From positions 372,001-436,000 of the forward strand of contig NZ_MVAG01000122.1 of the NCBI RefSeq assembly GCF_002177115.1: a DNA stretch of 64,000 nt. The letters run 5' to 3'. Below are positions 8,919 to 17,793 of the stretch, in pieces. The stretch is from Chryseobacterium mucoviscidosis (GTDB lineage Bacteria > Bacteroidota > Bacteroidia > Flavobacteriales > Weeksellaceae). Numbering within the stretch: the first letter of the stretch is position 1; each line of letters starts with the position of its first letter. The translations under genes and the position numbers were made by a program. The notes beneath the pieces are model-generated. The model was not told the DNA's origin. It worked only from the letters and a program-made list of their open reading frames with translations, and did no database searches.

Positions 8919-9712
8919 TGAGTAACTCTGGATTTTATAAAATACGGCTTCCTGAAAAGCAAAATACATTTGAAAATCTCTTGAATTCTGCGGATTTTGA
9001 AACAACAGGAAAAGGCAGGCTCGGAAATCATCTCTTGAAAGAAGAAAACGGAACTTTTGCTGTTGTAAGGACAACGACAAGATATCAGATTCCAGCGAAT
9101 CTCTTTTCTAGGGTTCATCATTCCGTTGTTGAACAAATTAACCAAACAATTTCAGCCGAAATAACAGATGTGCCTGAACAGCATTTCAACAATGCATTGA
9201 TTGAAGTGTATGATTCTTCGTACTCGAAAATGGGGTTTCATTCCGATCAGGCTTTGGATCTCGAAGATCATTCATTTATTGCTTTGTTTTCATGCTATGA
9301 AAATCCAGATCAGTTAAAAGAAAATCAGCTCAGAAAACTTGTTATAAAAGACAAAATCACGGAAAAAGAATCTGAAATTATACTGGATCATCATTCTGTT
9401 GTACTATTTTCTGTAGAAACGAACAAAAAGTTTCAGCATAAAATTGTTCTGAATTCCAACCCTAATTCTAAAGGCTTTACGGATAACAGATGGTTGGGAA
9501 TGACGTTCAGGACTTCCAAAACTTTTATCAGATTTAAGGACAACCAACCGTATTTTTCAACCGGAGAATTATTTATTTTAGCCGATGAAGAAAAGGAAAA
9601 AGAGTTTTTCCGGCTGAGAGGAGAAGAAAACCGTTCTCTGGATTTTGTCTATCCTGATCTGTTTTTCACGATAAGTCCGGCAGATCTTCTACTTCCTGAA
9701 ATCAAAAATTAA
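8918..9712 (+). CDS. 2OG-Fe(II) dioxygenase-like protein (second of a tandem pair)
   Basis: 264 residues; its ATG overlaps the stop codon of the upstream paralogue by one base. The iron-binding triad is complete: H108-S-D110 (MGFHSDQALDL) and H174 (KKFQHKIVL), with R198 in WLGMTFRTSK where AlkB-type enzymes bind 2-oxoglutarate. The N-terminal ~90 residues (VRTTTRYQIPANLFSRVHH) likely form the substrate-facing part. The short length compares with small AlkB-like enzymes. The gene ends three bases before a MITE-like element (9715-9970). The substrate is not evident; the pairing with an overlapping paralogue suggests a heterodimer or sequential action, which is inference. Confidence 0.75.
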   Translation: MSNSGFYKIRLPEKQNTFENLLNSADFETTGKGRLGNHLLKEENGTFAVVRTTTRYQIPANLFSRVHHSVVEQINQTISAEITDVPEQHFNNALIEVYDSSYSKMGFHSDQALDLEDHSFIALFSCYENPDQLKENQLRKLVIKDKITEKESEIILDHHSVVLFSVETNKKFQHKIVLNSNPNSKGFTDNRWLGMTFRTSKTFIRFKDNQPYFSTGELFILADEEKEKEFFRLRGEENRSLDFVYPDLFFTISPADLLLPEIKN

Positions 9713-9714
9713 AT

Positions 9715-9970
9715 AACTTCAGTTCGGATAAAAAATAACTTTAAATAATTGATTTATAACACTATAATGATTTATCGCAAAGAAAAACAAAAGATTTTTT
9801 TACTTATTGAAAGTTTGTAGCTAAACAAAGGCACTTCGTTTATTTAAAAAAGACAAAATAGTATTGCTTTAATAAGTTTTACGCCATTGTATATCTTAAA
9901 AGCTGAATTCTTAATAATTGAATATCTTTGTTTAACATTGCGTTTAAGAAGACTTATCCGAACTCATATT
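9715..9970 (-). repeat. MITE-like element family 1, copy B (inverted)
   Basis: 256 bp with termini AACTTCAGTTCGGATAA and CTTATCCGAACTC, inverted relative to the other three copies. It fills nearly the whole gap between the dioxygenase stop (9712) and the lipoprotein ATG (9986), and it creates a spurious in-frame N-terminal extension for the latter. Confidence 0.85.
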
Positions 9971-9985
9971 AAATATATACACAAC

Positions 9986-10594
9986 ATGAAAAAATTATTT
10001 TTTACTTCTACCCTGCTTTTAGCCCTGTTTTCCTGTAATGAAAGCAGATCCGAAAATAAACCTTTGGTTGAAAATGCCGTGGATAATGCCGAATCTTCCG
10101 CTTCAGGCTCCATAACAAAAGGAACAAGACTTTCTTCCCGTGAAGATGATATGGTTCATCAGATTTATGATGAGTTGCTTAAAAACGATAAAAATCTTCA
10201 GGCTCTTGACGAAAAAGTAAGCATGATCGACAGCAAAACAGACGATGCTACTCTTGAATATGATGACGTCATTAGCAAATCTGAAACCTATTACAGCAAC
10301 GCTGAATCTTTGGCTAAATCTGTAAGCGATTCAATATCACGAAAAGCAATTGAAGCAGAAATTAAGAGAAGTGAACAGCAATATAATCTCAAAGTGAAAA
10401 AAATAAAAGATCTGATTGAAGAAATTACAAAAAACCGTGAAAGAATTCATGATACGTATACAATTTTCAAAATCAGAAAAACCCTTCCAGAAATTGAGAA
10501 ATACCAGAATGCACATCCTTTAAAAACAGACAGTCTGGAGAATTTTATCAGTAAACAGAATCAACTGCTGAACGAATTGAAAAATCTAAAATAA
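9986..10594 (+). CDS. Coiled-coil lipoprotein, function unknown
   Basis: 202 residues from the ATG at 9986; an open frame from 9887 exists, but those codons lie inside a MITE-like repeat, and only the 9986 start yields a proper signal (MKKLFFTSTLLLALFSC, lipobox Cys at residue 17). The mature protein is highly charged and helical, with long heptad-like stretches (LKNDKNLQALDEKVSMID, IEAEIKRSEQQYNLKVKK), so a periplasmic or membrane-attached coiled coil is likely. The stop codon overlaps the start of the FAD monooxygenase gene, indicating a two-gene operon. No family recognised. Confidence 0.75.
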   Translation: MKKLFFTSTLLLALFSCNESRSENKPLVENAVDNAESSASGSITKGTRLSSREDDMVHQIYDELLKNDKNLQALDEKVSMIDSKTDDATLEYDDVISKSETYYSNAESLAKSVSDSISRKAIEAEIKRSEQQYNLKVKKIKDLIEEITKNRERIHDTYTIFKIRKTLPEIEKYQNAHPLKTDSLENFISKQNQLLNELKNLK

Positions 10595-11712
10595 TGAACG
10601 AAATATCCATCATCGGAGGCGGAATCGGCGGTTTAACATTAGGAAATATCCTGAAACAACAAAACATTGATTTTACCCTGTATGAATCGGCAGCGGAAAT
10701 AAAACCTGTCGGTTCCGGAATTATGATGGCAATCAACGCGATGCAGATTTTCGATAAGTTAGGCTTAAAAGAAAAAATCGAACAGGCGGGAAACAAAATT
10801 CACGGCATTTCGATAACGGATGAAAAGCTGAAACGCATCTCTAAAACCAATGTTCTGGAATTGGAAAAAAAGTACAATTCCTGCAACGTTGCCATTCACA
10901 GAGCTGATCTGCAAAAGATTTTGGCGGAAAATATCGGCTATGAAACTATTCAACTGAATCATGCGCTGAACAAAATTGAGAAGAAAGAAAATTATATTTT
11001 ACATTTTGGAAACGGAACTGAAACTGAAAGCAAAATTGTTTTCGGAGCAGACGGAATTCATTCAAAAGTAAGAAACCAGATTTTCCGAACCGGAACCATC
11101 AGAAATACACAGCAATTGTGTTGGCGCGGTTTGGCAGAATTTGATCTTCCTGAAAATTTTCATCATGAAGCCATTGAAGCTTGGGGAAAAGGAAAACGTT
11201 TTGGGTTTGTAAGAATGACAAACCGAAAAATATACTGGTATGCTGTTATTAATAAAAACATTCATCAGAATGAAAATAATTTAGCTGAAAATTTTTACGG
11301 GTTTCATCCTCTGGTTCTTGAAATTATGGAGAAAACATTTCAGGAAAATATCATTTTTAACGAAATTATCGACCTCGCTCCTATTCCGAAATGGCACACG
11401 AATCATCTTTGTCTGATCGGTGATGCAGCACACGCAACAACGCCGAATCTCGGACAGGGAGCCTGTCAGTCGATTGAAGACGCTTATATTATCGGAAAGC
11501 TGTTGGAAAACCATCGGAGTTTTAATGAAGTTTTTGAAAATTTTCAGAAGATCAGGAGAAAAAAAGTAGATTATGTAGTTGATACAAGCTGGAAAATCGG
11601 ACAGATTTCTCAATGGGAAAAAGGAACTTTTCTAAGGAATTTCATGTTCAGACTGGTTCCTGAAAGCTTTAATCAAAAACTGGTTGAAAAAACGATTCGA
11701 CTGGAAATGTAG
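10594..11712 (+). CDS. FAD-dependent aromatic-type monooxygenase
   Basis: 372-residue flavoprotein of the PHBH/UbiH-like FAD_binding_3 group. Dinucleotide-binding motif IIGGGIGGLTLGNIL at residues 5-20, the DG motif FGADGIHSKVRNQ near residue 150, and the GD motif LIGDAAHATTPNLGQGACQS near residues 278-298 are all present. Such enzymes use NAD(P)H and O2 to hydroxylate aromatic or related small molecules, and in Bacteroidetes they often act on drugs or secondary metabolites. No quinone-biosynthesis gene is adjacent, so the substrate cannot be named. The ATG overlaps the stop of the upstream coiled-coil lipoprotein gene, so the two are coexpressed. Confidence 0.88.
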   Translation: MNEISIIGGGIGGLTLGNILKQQNIDFTLYESAAEIKPVGSGIMMAINAMQIFDKLGLKEKIEQAGNKIHGISITDEKLKRISKTNVLELEKKYNSCNVAIHRADLQKILAENIGYETIQLNHALNKIEKKENYILHFGNGTETESKIVFGADGIHSKVRNQIFRTGTIRNTQQLCWRGLAEFDLPENFHHEAIEAWGKGKRFGFVRMTNRKIYWYAVINKNIHQNENNLAENFYGFHPLVLEIMEKTFQENIIFNEIIDLAPIPKWHTNHLCLIGDAAHATTPNLGQGACQSIEDAYIIGKLLENHRSFNEVFENFQKIRRKKVDYVVDTSWKIGQISQWEKGTFLRNFMFRLVPESFNQKLVEKTIRLEM

Positions 11713-12056
11713 CTTCCCAGACATTTTGATTATCTGTCTGTTTGCTTTTTAACGCGAAGAATGCAAAAATTTTTCTTTTAAAAACTTACCGGATATTTTT
11801 AAATTCACTAAGGCGTTTGACTTAACTAGTCATTTCTTAAAAATGTGTTTTTTGACTTTGAAAATTATGCTTGGCTAAAAAGATTCGGAGAACAAGTCCG
11901 AGCCAAAGAAGAATTTAAGTAGAGAACAGGATGGCAAGAATTTTTTTGATGAAAAAAAATTAAAAATATAAAGACAATCTTCGTTATAAAATTCTGTGGA
12001 GATGTTATAAAATTCAGGAAATAAAAAAACTCCCGAAAAATTTCAGGAGTCTGTAT
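11713..12056. other. 344-bp intergenic region between convergent genes
   Basis: Convergent 3' region. A weak CAGAC...GTCTG hairpin near 11718-11741 followed by a T-rich run could terminate the monooxygenase gene. The TonB-receptor terminator lies at 12023-12052. The remaining sequence is AT-rich, and I see no gene. Confidence 0.5.
12023..12052 (-). terminator. Terminator of the TonB-dependent receptor gene
   Basis: On the minus strand: ACTCCTGAAA, loop, TTTCGGGAGT, then TTTTTTT, starting 4 bases after the stop codon. Confidence 0.85.
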
Positions 12057-14303
12057 TTATTTTATTCTAAATTCAAGTTTTACATTGAAGAAACGCCCTG
12101 TTAAACGTACAGGAACGGGATACATCAGATTGGTATTCGCATCGGTAATCCACTGATTGGAAACGGTATTTCTGATGTTAAAAGCATTAAATACCTGAAC
12201 ACCCAAAGTTAGTTCATCAAAATTTCCCCAAAAACCATATGCTTGATTTTTTTCTTTCGGATCGATGAACGCGTAAGAAAGACCTAAATCTACCCTTTTA
12301 TAAGATGGCAATGTTTTTTGATAGGAATATCCTGCAAGATAATCGATTTTTCTGTTTTCATCCAAAACAATCGGCGATCCTGTAGGTAATCCCATTGCGT
12401 AAGTTAAAGTAAGATTGACGCGCATTTTCGGGAATCTCGGCATATAATCCTGATAGAACATTGCAAATCTTAACCTTTGATCGGTTGGTCTCGGAATGTC
12501 TCCTCTCCCATCAATATTTTCATATACTCGGGCATAACTTGCAGATAACCAGGAATCCACTCCGGGAACAAATTCTCCGAACAATCTTGTATCGATTCCG
12601 TATGCGTATCCTGAAGCATTATTTTTTCCGGAATAACGTATTCTCACGTTGTCCATGAAATACGGAATCAGATCATTCATTTTCTTGTAGTACAATTCCG
12701 TGGTCAGTTTAAACGGTCTGTCATACATCTGGAATTCGTAATCATTCGCCAGAATTGCCTGAATAGATCTCTGTGATTTTATATTTGAATTAAAATTTCC
12801 GTCTAAGTCTTTGATTTCCTTGTAAAAAGGAGCCTGATAATAGATACCTCCGGAAAGTCTGAACAACATATCGGTATCCCAATCCGGTTTGATCGCAAAC
12901 TGTGCTCTCGGAGAGAAAATGGTTTCGTTATTGAAACTCCAGTGCGATACTCTTGCTCCCGCATTTACAAACACTTTATTGCTTCCCCAGAAAAATTTCT
13001 GAGAATACTGCGCGTAAGCAGACATTCTTGTCGGCTGAATATCATTTTTCCCTGCAATGCTGTAATATAATTTTAGATCCTGCGGATTTCTGGGATCTAA
13101 AAGTGCGGAAATCGGCGTGCTGTATCCCGCAGAATCTACCAGTTTCCATTCGTTGGTAAGATCTTTCAGGTTTTCTTTTTCATATTTGAAGCCGACTTCA
13201 ATATCTGTATTTACATTAGGCGAAAAACGTGTTCTGAACTGTGTTCCGTATGTTTTTACATATAAATCATTTCGTGCATGCTCGATTTGTCCTCCTGTAT
13301 CGTATGAAGTAACGGGTTCTCCCGTGATCGGATCAAAAGTCTGTAAAACGTAAGCCGAAGCGATGGTGTAATATTCTCTTTCCCGATTTTGGTAGGCAAA
13401 AGCGTCTAAAGTAAATCTCCATTTGTCGGATGGTTTATAATTCAGGGAGAATGTTCCCATCATATTTTTATACTTATCGTCTTCACGGCCACCGTAGTTT
13501 ACGGTTAAATTAATCGGCTGCTGCAAAGATCCGAAGTCTACACTCCTTGCCTTCGGAATCATTTCGTAATCATTCTTGGAGTAATATCCGATGAATGAAG
13601 CGGTGAATTTCGGGCTGAAATGATAATTCAGATACGTCTGAAAATCCATGTATTTCGGATTGAAGTCTGTATCTTCTTTCAGGGTATTAAGAACAAGGTT
13701 GGTATTTCTGTATCTTCCTGAAAATAAGGCGGTAAATTTCCTGTTTCCTTCTTTGTCTTTTCCGACAGCAAAACCGGTGGATAATCTTCCTCCAATTAAA
13801 CTTCCTTCTCCGGAAACTTCAAATTTTTTAGGTTCACGGTAATAGATATTTAAAGCAGACGACATTTTATCGCCGTATCTCGGCTCGAAACCTCCGGCTG
13901 AGAAATTGACGGTGGAAACCATATCGGGATTGATGATGCTTAACCCTTCCTGCTGAGAATTTCTGATGAGGAATGGTCTGTAAATTTCGATATCATTAAT
14001 GTAGATCAGGTTTTCGTCATAGTTTCCGCCACGAACCATATATTGCGAAGAAAGCTCCGTATTTGAGTTTACGGAAGGTAAAGTCTTAAGAATCCCTTCG
14101 ATCCCACCGGAAATACTCGCCACATTCTGAGCATCTTTTGCCGAAATTTTTACGGCGGTGATATCATTGGTTTTTCCTGTTACTTTTTTCTGGAAAACTA
14201 CTTCTTCAATAGTTGCGGTCTTCATTGTATCCTTCTTCTTCTTTACCTGAGAGAATACTAATGCAGGAACCATAAGGCTCAATGGTAAAACTAGTTTTTT
14301 CAA
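12057..14303 (-). CDS. TonB-dependent outer-membrane receptor
   Basis: 748 residues. A signal peptide (MKKLVLPLSLMVPALVFSQ) is followed by a plug domain with IEEVVFQKKVTGKTND, GIEGILKTLPSVNSNTE and YMVRGGNYDENLIYIND near residues 32-110. A 22-strand-like beta-barrel rich in aromatic girdle residues follows and ends in a terminal strand (RFFNVKLEFRIK). It imports a bulky substrate across the outer membrane using TonB energy. There is no N-terminal carboxypeptidase-like domain and no adjacent SusD homologue, so it is not a classical SusCD pair. The ligand (iron chelate, vitamin or other) cannot be told from the sequence. It is monocistronic, with its own terminator. Confidence 0.92.
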   Translation of the reverse strand: MKKLVLPLSLMVPALVFSQVKKKKDTMKTATIEEVVFQKKVTGKTNDITAVKISAKDAQNVASISGGIEGILKTLPSVNSNTELSSQYMVRGGNYDENLIYINDIEIYRPFLIRNSQQEGLSIINPDMVSTVNFSAGGFEPRYGDKMSSALNIYYREPKKFEVSGEGSLIGGRLSTGFAVGKDKEGNRKFTALFSGRYRNTNLVLNTLKEDTDFNPKYMDFQTYLNYHFSPKFTASFIGYYSKNDYEMIPKARSVDFGSLQQPINLTVNYGGREDDKYKNMMGTFSLNYKPSDKWRFTLDAFAYQNREREYYTIASAYVLQTFDPITGEPVTSYDTGGQIEHARNDLYVKTYGTQFRTRFSPNVNTDIEVGFKYEKENLKDLTNEWKLVDSAGYSTPISALLDPRNPQDLKLYYSIAGKNDIQPTRMSAYAQYSQKFFWGSNKVFVNAGARVSHWSFNNETIFSPRAQFAIKPDWDTDMLFRLSGGIYYQAPFYKEIKDLDGNFNSNIKSQRSIQAILANDYEFQMYDRPFKLTTELYYKKMNDLIPYFMDNVRIRYSGKNNASGYAYGIDTRLFGEFVPGVDSWLSASYARVYENIDGRGDIPRPTDQRLRFAMFYQDYMPRFPKMRVNLTLTYAMGLPTGSPIVLDENRKIDYLAGYSYQKTLPSYKRVDLGLSYAFIDPKEKNQAYGFWGNFDELTLGVQVFNAFNIRNTVSNQWITDANTNLMYPVPVRLTGRFFNVKLEFRIK

Positions 14304-14437
14304 AAGAAATGCTTTAAAATTTCAAACGTGAATATATAAATTTTATTTTAACTTATTTAAACTTTATTTAACATTTCTTATCTGAAGTTTTTTGAAGATT
14401 TGTATCCGTTTCTTTCCTTGAAATACAGACTGAAATC

Positions 14438-14510
14438 CTAGCCCCGATTGTAATGAAAATCCTTTTTTGCAAAAAAAGATTGTAATGGAAAGCGGGAAAG
14501 AGCTTCAAAT
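14438..14510. repeat. Intergenic repeat (GCCCCGATTG family), copy 1
   Basis: Contains TAGCCCCGATTGTAATG and GTAATGGAAAGCGGGAAAGA. The same two blocks, with a longer middle part, occur at 60000-60101. Internal inverted repeat around GCAAAAAA. Confidence 0.7.
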
Positions 14511-14538
14511 AAAAAATGAAAGTTTTAACAGAATTTAA

Positions 14539-15348
14539 TTATAAAATCGCTTCCCGAACTCTGGTTAGTTTTTGCAGTAAATCTTCCAGAAGATCCAGTC
14601 TCAACATATTGGCTCCGTCGGATAAAGCGGTTTCGGGAGTGGGATGTGTTTCGATGAAAATTCCGTCTGCGCCGACTGCGATTCCTGCTTTTGCGATGGT
14701 CTCGATAAGATCCGGTCTTCCTCCTGTAACTCCTGAACTTTGGTTCGGCTGTTGCAGGGAATGCGTAACATCCAGAATGACAGGCGCATAGTTTCTCATG
14801 GTTGGAATTCCGCGGTAATCTACCACCAAATCTGTGTAACCAAAGGTATTTCCTCTTTCAATGATCGCCACTTTCTGATTGTCTGAGTCTGTAATTTTTT
14901 CAACGGCAAATTTCATGGATTCCGGAGAGAGAAACTGTCCTTTTTTTAAGGTGACACATTTTCCTGTTTGTGCGGCGGCAACCAAAAGGTCTGTCTGGCG
15001 AACCAAAAACGCAGGAATCTGCAACACATCTACATATTGCGCCGCCAAAGCTGCGTGCTCGTTTTCGTGAATATCTGTTGTTGTAGGAATATTAAAAGTC
15101 TCTCCTACTTTTTTAAGGATTTCCAGAGATTTTTCTTCTCCGATCGTGGTAAAAGAGTCTACTCTGCTTCGGTTGGCTTTTTTAAAGCTTCCTTTAAAAA
15201 TGTAGGGAATATTATATTTATTGGTTAATTCTACCACTTTTTCTGCAATTTTCAGTGCCATGTCTTCGCCTTCGATGATGCAGGGACCGGCAATTAGGAA
15301 AAAGTTTCTGGAATCTTTGTGGTGGATATTATCTAAATACTGAATCAT
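14539..15348 (-). CDS. kdsA: 3-deoxy-8-phosphooctulonate synthase (KDO-8-P synthase)
   Basis: 269 residues, standard length. Catalyses condensation of arabinose-5-phosphate with phosphoenolpyruvate to KDO-8-phosphate for lipopolysaccharide inner core. Family motifs: FFLIAGPCIIEGEDMALKIA near residues 16-35, FKGSFKKANRS (substrate lysines), TTDIHENEHA, DVLQIPAFLVRQTDLL, ERGNTFGYTDLVVD and FIETHPTPETALSDG. Cytoplasmic (beta/alpha)8 enzyme. The next enzyme of the CMP-KDO branch, kdsB, is in the same window at 33623-34345 but in a different transcription unit. Apparently monocistronic. Confidence 0.97.
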   Translation of the reverse strand: MIQYLDNIHHKDSRNFFLIAGPCIIEGEDMALKIAEKVVELTNKYNIPYIFKGSFKKANRSRVDSFTTIGEEKSLEILKKVGETFNIPTTTDIHENEHAALAAQYVDVLQIPAFLVRQTDLLVAAAQTGKCVTLKKGQFLSPESMKFAVEKITDSDNQKVAIIERGNTFGYTDLVVDYRGIPTMRNYAPVILDVTHSLQQPNQSSGVTGGRPDLIETIAKAGIAVGADGIFIETHPTPETALSDGANMLRLDLLEDLLQKLTRVREAIL

Positions 15349-15482
15349 TTTATTTTTTGATTAAAAAGTTCAGTAAAAATAGGGAGAAAGTTCGGAAATC
15401 CGAAATTATTTGGCGGGTTTAACGGACTATGACTACAATAGTTTTGGTCTTTTGAAATTTTTACAATAATTATTTTTTTATT

Positions 15483-15567
15483 CCCGTAGATTTGGCGGAT
15501 TATGCAGATTTTTTTGAAACTATTTTATAATTAAATTTTCTGCGTAATCCGCCAAATCTGCGAGAGA
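15483..15567. repeat. Long imperfect palindrome (intergenic repeat)
   Basis: Left arm 15483-15510 (TAGATTTGGCGGATTATGCAGA) and right arm about 15538-15562 pair almost perfectly around a ~28-base AT-rich loop. A single-arm relative (CCCGCAGATT, CAGATTACGCAGATTTT) occurs at 59702-59735. It lies between DUF1697 and kdsA and could also act as a transcription terminator. Confidence 0.75.
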
Positions 15568-15575
15568 ATTTTAAA

Positions 15576-16100
15576 TCAAAATTTCTTTAAAATCTTCTCA
15601 AAAGTATTAATATTTCTGCTTGTAAACTGGTCTTTCATGCTTTTTTTACCTAAAATTTTCCCGAAAGCAGAATCTAAAGTATTTCCTTTCGGAACCTGCC
15701 AATAAAAGATGTTATTGACGATTTTAGCGATTTCATTTTCTGTTTTTGAAGCGCTTTCGAATTCCTTGATTAAACTATTTTCGACACCATCATTCGTTAC
15801 GAAAGCATAGATATGGAGATCATCATTTTTTTCAAAGGGATTTCCGTTCCAAAACTGTTCTGTTTCCTCCTGAGATTTGATGAACAGATAAGCTTCGTAA
15901 GAAAAATGTTCTGACATTGCCTTTTCGAGGATTGTCTTTAATTCATCGGCTTTTTTATCGGAGGAAAAAACAATATTTCCTGATGCTAAAATTGAAATAA
16001 CGTCATTCATTCCTGCATTATTGAAAACCTGACAGACTTCCGCCATTTTCATATTGGTTCCTTTTACGTTGACGCCACGGAGAAATGCACAGTATTTCAT
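15576..16100 (-). CDS. DUF1697 family protein
   Basis: 174 residues. The N terminus MKYCAFLRGVNVKGTN and the phrase ILASGNIVFSSDKK (residues 37-50) are diagnostic of DUF1697, as are the middle YLFIKSQEE and the C-terminal FGKILGKKSMKDQFTSRN. The family has a ferredoxin-like fold and no established biochemical role. Single gene, not visibly linked to its neighbours. Length is normal for the family. Confidence 0.9.
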   Translation of the reverse strand: MKYCAFLRGVNVKGTNMKMAEVCQVFNNAGMNDVISILASGNIVFSSDKKADELKTILEKAMSEHFSYEAYLFIKSQEETEQFWNGNPFEKNDDLHIYAFVTNDGVENSLIKEFESASKTENEIAKIVNNIFYWQVPKGNTLDSAFGKILGKKSMKDQFTSRNINTFEKILKKF

Positions 16101-16212
16101 AGTTTTAGTTGTTTTAGTGTATTAGAGCTTGAGGGTTTTGGAGTTGATGAGTCTTTACAATAAACTTTAAACTTCCTGCATCCTTACTTCTATCTTCCAG
16201 CAAAATCTAAAA

Positions 16213-17700
16213 TTAATCAATTCTTTCGTATAAATTATAATCCGTTCCGGAAGGTTTTAAAATATAGATTTTCTCTAAAATTTTATTGTCTCTTTTCAGA
16301 TGGTCTTTTACACGGAATTCTTTAATCAATTTATAATGAACTTTCAGATAGTCTGCATTTTTTGATTTAAAAAGGTCATCGTAAGAAAGAAGATATTTGG
16401 GCTTTCTGTTTTTCACGGTATTGATCCAGAAATTCGGCTTGTCTTTTTTAATTTCTTCCTGTACTTTTTTATCCACCAATCCTACTTCATCAATCGCCTT
16501 TAACCCTGAAAAATAAGGAACATACCCTGCAGGTTCCAGAAAAATCCATTGGTTTTTGTCTTTTTCATATTGGTTTAAAAATGTTCCGATCGTTCTTCTG
16601 TAATTCCATTCTCCGTTTCCTGTAGCAATTGAATGTACCGTCTGGAAAGCCAGCATTGGAATGATATAAGTGACGATTAATAATGACAGCCAAAGATTTC
16701 TTTTTACTTTTTGCTCCAAAATAAAAATTACAACCGGAACGAAAAGTAAAATCTGCGGAACCCAGTAATACCAGTCGAAAAGACTTTTTTGAGAAAGGAA
16801 AATAAGCTGTTTCACCCATCCGAAAATGAAGATTATCCATAAGAAAATATTTCTTCTGTCCTTTTGTCTTATCAAATAAATAAAGCAAAGCAGCTCAAAG
16901 ATCAGCAGTAAAACAGTTAGCGGATTAAAATCTCCGGGAAGTTTCAGCATTCCCCAAAAGTTTCCGAAATTCAGCCAGAAATATTCCAAATTCTGTTCGA
17001 ATGTAAAATTCTTATCATACGCTAATTTTTTAGCAATGATAGTATTATTAACCAACTCTCCAAAATAGAACCAGTTGAAAGCCAAGACGATTGAAATTCC
17101 TAAAATACCTCCAAGAATATAGCTCCATCTTATTTTTTTATTCCAGAAAAGATCGATTAAAAATACAATTCCTAAAAATATAATTGTATCAATTCTTGTG
17201 AACAGAATAAGGATCGGTAAAACGATGAAAGTCCATTTTTTTCCTTTATGAAAGCCATAATACAGCAATGCCATTTCCAGTAAGAAAAGAATTCCGTACT
17301 CCATTCCGAGGATGGAAATTTTGATTGCCGGAGGTAAAATTCCGATTAAAAAGATAAAAATAGCTTTGTGCCATACATTTTTTAAAACCAGATGCGAAAG
17401 CAATAAACTTCCTATGGTAAAAAGGATTGAGTTAAAAACAAGAAGCGGTTCTATAAAATTTTCTTTTCCGAAAATTAAATTAAACAGATACGAAACAAAA
17501 ACATAAAGATGCGTTGTAGAAGCAGATATCTTCGTATCGCCGTTGAAGCCGATCACTCCGTAATCCAGAAGGTTTTGTGCAACTCTCCACGTAATGAAAG
17601 CATCTTCCTGAATATAATTTGTAAGTAAAAATAAAAGTTTAAAAACGACTGTAAAAATTACAGCATACACCGGGATTTTGTTATTTCTCGTCTCTACCAT
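16213..17700 (-). CDS. Polytopic GT-C-type membrane protein
   Basis: 495 residues from the ATG at 17700; an in-frame TTG at 17721 falls inside the promoter -7 box, so the ATG is preferred. About ten to twelve hydrophobic segments are followed by a ~120-residue soluble C-terminal domain. The first external loop carries YIQEDAFITWRVAQNLLDYG, with acidic residues placed as in GT-C glycosyltransferases that use polyprenyl-phosphate sugars, and SASTTHLYV further on. The neighbour at 17794-21279 is also a GT-C-like membrane protein, but a terminator separates them. The sugar donor and acceptor cannot be told. Confidence 0.7.
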   Translation of the reverse strand: MVETRNNKIPVYAVIFTVVFKLLFLLTNYIQEDAFITWRVAQNLLDYGVIGFNGDTKISASTTHLYVFVSYLFNLIFGKENFIEPLLVFNSILFTIGSLLLSHLVLKNVWHKAIFIFLIGILPPAIKISILGMEYGILFLLEMALLYYGFHKGKKWTFIVLPILILFTRIDTIIFLGIVFLIDLFWNKKIRWSYILGGILGISIVLAFNWFYFGELVNNTIIAKKLAYDKNFTFEQNLEYFWLNFGNFWGMLKLPGDFNPLTVLLLIFELLCFIYLIRQKDRRNIFLWIIFIFGWVKQLIFLSQKSLFDWYYWVPQILLFVPVVIFILEQKVKRNLWLSLLIVTYIIPMLAFQTVHSIATGNGEWNYRRTIGTFLNQYEKDKNQWIFLEPAGYVPYFSGLKAIDEVGLVDKKVQEEIKKDKPNFWINTVKNRKPKYLLSYDDLFKSKNADYLKVHYKLIKEFRVKDHLKRDNKILEKIYILKPSGTDYNLYERID

Positions 17701-17718
17701 TGTGCTTCTTTGATATCG

Positions 17719-17749
17719 CAAATATAATCTTAAAATTTCTGAATCCCAA
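17719..17749 (-). promoter_or_regulatory. Promoter of the GT-C-type gene
   Basis: On the minus strand: TTGG at 17749-17746, 19 bases, TATATTTG at 17726-17719, then the ATG at 17700. Matches the Bacteroidetes consensus and sets the start codon of the gene. Confidence 0.7.
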
Positions 17750-17754
17750 TATAT

Positions 17755-17783
17755 AAAAAAAACGGAACCGAAGTTCCGTTTTA
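17755..17783 (-). terminator. Terminator of the DUF2723 gene
   Basis: On the minus strand: ACGGAAC TTCG GTTCCGT followed by TTTTTT, 10 bases after the stop codon at 17794. Confidence 0.9.
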
Positions 17784-17793
17784 AGTTTTGTTA

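Noticed and set aside
9887..9985. N-terminal extension of the coiled-coil lipoprotein
   Set aside because: These codons lie inside a MITE-like repeat for most of their length and would bury the lipoprotein signal peptide; the ATG at 9986 is better.
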